Shown here piece by piece: positions 5,444 to 6,667 of a stretch of 6,667 nucleotides of DNA. The translations under genes were made by a program, and so were the position numbers. The notes beneath the pieces were generated by a model, which did not search any database, had not been told where the DNA came from, and was given only the letters and a program-made list of their open reading frames with translations. Position 1 is the stretch's first letter. The number at the start of each line of letters is the position of its first letter. This stretch comes from Anaerolineae bacterium (GTDB lineage: Bacteria > Chloroflexota > Anaerolineae > B4-G1): positions 1 to 6,667 of the forward strand of contig JADHWW010000207.1 in assembly GCA_016783285.1 (NCBI GenBank). Reading direction: 5' to 3'.

Positions 5444-5449
5444 CTCCTT
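5444..5449 (-). promoter_or_regulatory. Ribosome binding site of the antitoxin-like gene
   Basis: AAGGAG on the minus strand lies 6 bases before the ATG at 5437-5435. It is a consensus site and fixes the start. Confidence 0.75.
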
Positions 5450-5470
5450 GCCCGATTGGGGTCACCACTA

Positions 5471-5499
5471 ACTCTAACACGAAAAACGTTCGTTGTCAA
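5471..5499 (-). promoter_or_regulatory. Promoter of the toxin-antitoxin-like operon
   Basis: On the minus strand TTGACA (5499-5494) is followed after 17 bases by TAGAGT (5476-5471), a 4/6 match to the -10, with a TGn extension (TGTTAGAGT). The start would be near 5464, giving a leader of about 27 bases that includes the AAGGAG ribosome site. Confidence 0.55.
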
Positions 5500-5522
5500 A
5501 CAGTTGCTCACCGTTGCTACTT

Positions 5523-5551
5523 TTTGCATCCTCTCGACTGTGTGCTATAAT
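5523..5551 (+). promoter_or_regulatory. Extended -10 promoter giving a probably leaderless CAP-protein mRNA
   Basis: TTTGCA (5523-5528, 4/6), a 17-base spacer and a perfect TATAAT (5546-5551) with TGC directly upstream (5543-5545). The expected start, 6-7 bases after the -10, coincides with the A of the ATG at 5558. No Shine-Dalgarno sequence is present. Confidence 0.65.
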
Positions 5552-5557
5552 CCCACC

Positions 5558-6652
5558 ATGCGGAACCGACTGCTTGCTTTCATCCTCATTGCCTGCCTCG
5601 TGCTGGTATCCCTCCCGGTCAGTGCCCAGGAACCCGACCCGGTCGCCACCTGGCAGACCCTGGTGAACGAGGCCCGCCTGGACGAGGGACTGGCCCCCTA
5701 CGGCCTTTCCACCCTGCTGAACGCCGCGGCACAGCGTCACGCCGATGACCTGGCAGCCCACCAGAGCTCGTCCCACACCGGCTCCGACAACTCCACGCCC
5801 GAACAGCGCATCGCGGAGGCTGGCTACGCCGCCTGGAACGGCGAAGAGTCCATCGTCGGCGAGAATTTTTGGACCGGCCACGGCACGATCGAGGACGCGA
5901 TGGCCTTCTTTCTCGAGGATCCAGCCCAGCGCGACAATATCCTCAACCCCGTCTACCGAGAGATCGGCATCGGTGTCGCCACCGACGATACCGGCCGTAA
6001 CTATTACGTGCTCGACTTTGGCGCCCGCCCCAACGTGCTGCCCATCTTTATCAACGACGGGGCCACCAATGCCGACAATCCCCAGATAGCGATTCGATTG
6101 ACCAACGAGGAGGCCCAGCCGGGAGGGAAGGGGAGGATCTTTATGGGCCAGGCGATAGAGATGCGCATCAGCAACGAACCCGAGTTCAACGACCTGCCGT
6201 GGCAACCCTGGGAGCCGCTCGTACCCTGGACTTTGCCGGATGCCCCAGGCGAGCACGCCGTCTACGTCCAGTTCCGCGACGCGGCCGGCCGTACCGCCGC
6301 TTCTACCGACACGATCATTATCGGCGCGGGAACACCCACCACGCCTGTCCTGAGCGAAGTCGAAGGGCCGACCCCCGTTCCCCCCATCTCGACCGCCGAG
6401 CCTGCTGCGACCCCCACATCCGAACCGCCTCCCATCTCCTTCGCCCCTCGCCCCTCGCCCCTCGCCCCTCCCCCTTCGCCCCTCGCCCCCCACCTCACGC
6501 CTTTCCCCACCTGGACACCCTTGCCGCCGCCGCCGTCACCCCAGGAGGACAGCAACAGCCGCCCCAGCACGCCCCTGGCCCTGCTCGTATCGCTGCAAGG
6601 GTTGGCTCTCATTCTAGGCATCTACCTGGCCTTACGCCGAGGGCAGGAGTAG
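5558..6652 (+). CDS. Secreted, membrane-anchored CAP/SCP-domain protein
   Basis: From the ATG at 5558 the protein has 364 residues. It starts with a signal peptide (MRNRLLAFILIACLVLVSLP, cleavage near VSAQ-E at 21-25). Earlier in-frame start codons, such as the TTG at 5456, would put over 30 residues before this signal and lie in the promoter region. The CAP domain spans about 27-157: LLNAAAQRHADDLA (H61), SSHTGSDNSTPEQRIAEAGY (H73), GENF (E102), DPAQRDNILN (121-130) and YYVLDFG (149-155). The usual SPGHRxNIL His is Gln124 here. A second, strand-rich domain (about 160-256), perhaps Ig-like, follows. Residues 258-338 are a Pro-rich stalk containing PVLSEVEG and SPLAP repeats. A hydrophobic helix (about 339-358) and RRGQE end the protein, so it is anchored with the bulk outside. 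CAP proteins bind lipids or have other extracellular roles; the activity here is unknown. Confidence 0.9.
   Translation: MRNRLLAFILIACLVLVSLPVSAQEPDPVATWQTLVNEARLDEGLAPYGLSTLLNAAAQRHADDLAAHQSSSHTGSDNSTPEQRIAEAGYAAWNGEESIVGENFWTGHGTIEDAMAFFLEDPAQRDNILNPVYREIGIGVATDDTGRNYYVLDFGARPNVLPIFINDGATNADNPQIAIRLTNEEAQPGGKGRIFMGQAIEMRISNEPEFNDLPWQPWEPLVPWTLPDAPGEHAVYVQFRDAAGRTAASTDTIIIGAGTPTTPVLSEVEGPTPVPPISTAEPAATPTSEPPPISFAPRPSPLAPPPSPLAPHLTPFPTWTPLPPPPSPQEDSNSRPSTPLALLVSLQGLALILGIYLALRRGQE
6343..6367. repeat. Dispersed 25-base repeat embedded in the CAP gene (read as PVLSEVEG)
   Basis: The core CTGTCCTGAGCGAAGTCGAA is a short sequence I know as a widespread repeat in several bacterial genomes, including Chloroflexota. 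Its translations PVLSEVEG on one strand and PFDFAQDR on the other recur in unrelated predicted proteins. Here it lies in frame in the stalk. Only one copy is in this window, so the repeat call rests on recall. Confidence 0.6.
6441..6489 (+). repeat. Heptanucleotide TCGCCCC tandem repeat
   Basis: Seven consecutive 7-base units: four perfect TCGCCCC (6441-6468), one degenerate TCCCCCT (6469-6475), then two perfect (6476-6489). They encode the APRPSPLAPPPSPLAP part of the CAP-protein stalk. Because 7 is not a multiple of 3, gain or loss of one unit would shift the frame. Confidence 0.9.
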
Positions 6653-6667
6653 TGACACAGGACAGTC

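Noticed and set aside
5456..5557. Longer start (TTG at 5456) for the CAP protein
   Set aside because: It would place 34 residues before a clear signal peptide and overlaps the promoters. The ATG at 5558 fits the signal sequence and the promoter.
5474..6493. Long minus-strand open frame opposite the CAP gene
   Set aside because: It is Gly/Arg/Val-rich, an antisense reading of a GC-rich gene. The plus strand has the signal peptide, CAP motifs and promoter.

Overview
The window looks like chromosomal DNA from a GC-rich member of the Chloroflexota, close to Anaerolineae or Caldilineae. That is an inference from style, not a taxonomic test. The clues are secreted proteins with long Pro/Thr-rich linkers, a C-terminal tail of the FLPLVLRNH type, heptanucleotide TCGCCCC repeats coding for SPLAP tracts, and a dispersed repeat read as PVLSEVEG inside a coding region.

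Layout from left to right. (1) 1-245 is the C-terminal end of a family-4-type glycosyltransferase, closed by a strong UUCG-loop terminator. (2) 510-1976 is a complete polyprenyl glycosylphosphotransferase (WcaJ/EpsB-like), the membrane enzyme that starts exopolysaccharide repeat-unit synthesis. These two genes suggest the edge of an exopolysaccharide cluster. (3) 1995-2840, convergent, is a response regulator with an NtrC-like receiver and an OmpR-like winged helix. No kinase is in view. (4) 2841-3329 is a divergent regulatory region. It holds a two-copy ~88-bp tandem repeat carrying a large palindrome and a strong promoter for the regulator, then a consensus promoter for the next gene. (5) 3330-4019 is a secreted protein with two LysM domains, followed by a terminator. 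(6) 4020-4685 is gene-poor, with remnants of an AAA-type ATPase and of a secreted protein, an unassigned stretch, and a bidirectional terminator. (7) 4686-5437, minus strand, is a two-gene operon with ATGA overlap that resembles a TumE-type toxin and its antitoxin. (8) 5558-6652 is a secreted CAP/SCP-domain protein with a proline-rich stalk and a C-terminal membrane anchor. It is probably read from a leaderless mRNA starting at or next to the ATG.

Most of the window concerns the cell surface: polysaccharide initiation, a LysM wall-binding protein and an anchored CAP protein. The regulator and the LysM gene share a divergent promoter region, so autoregulation and control of the LysM gene are plausible but unproven. 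I do not see a clear new multi-gene defence or biosynthetic system. The most distinctive elements are the promoter-bearing palindromic tandem repeat, the TumE-like pair, and the frame-sensitive heptamer tract in the CAP gene.
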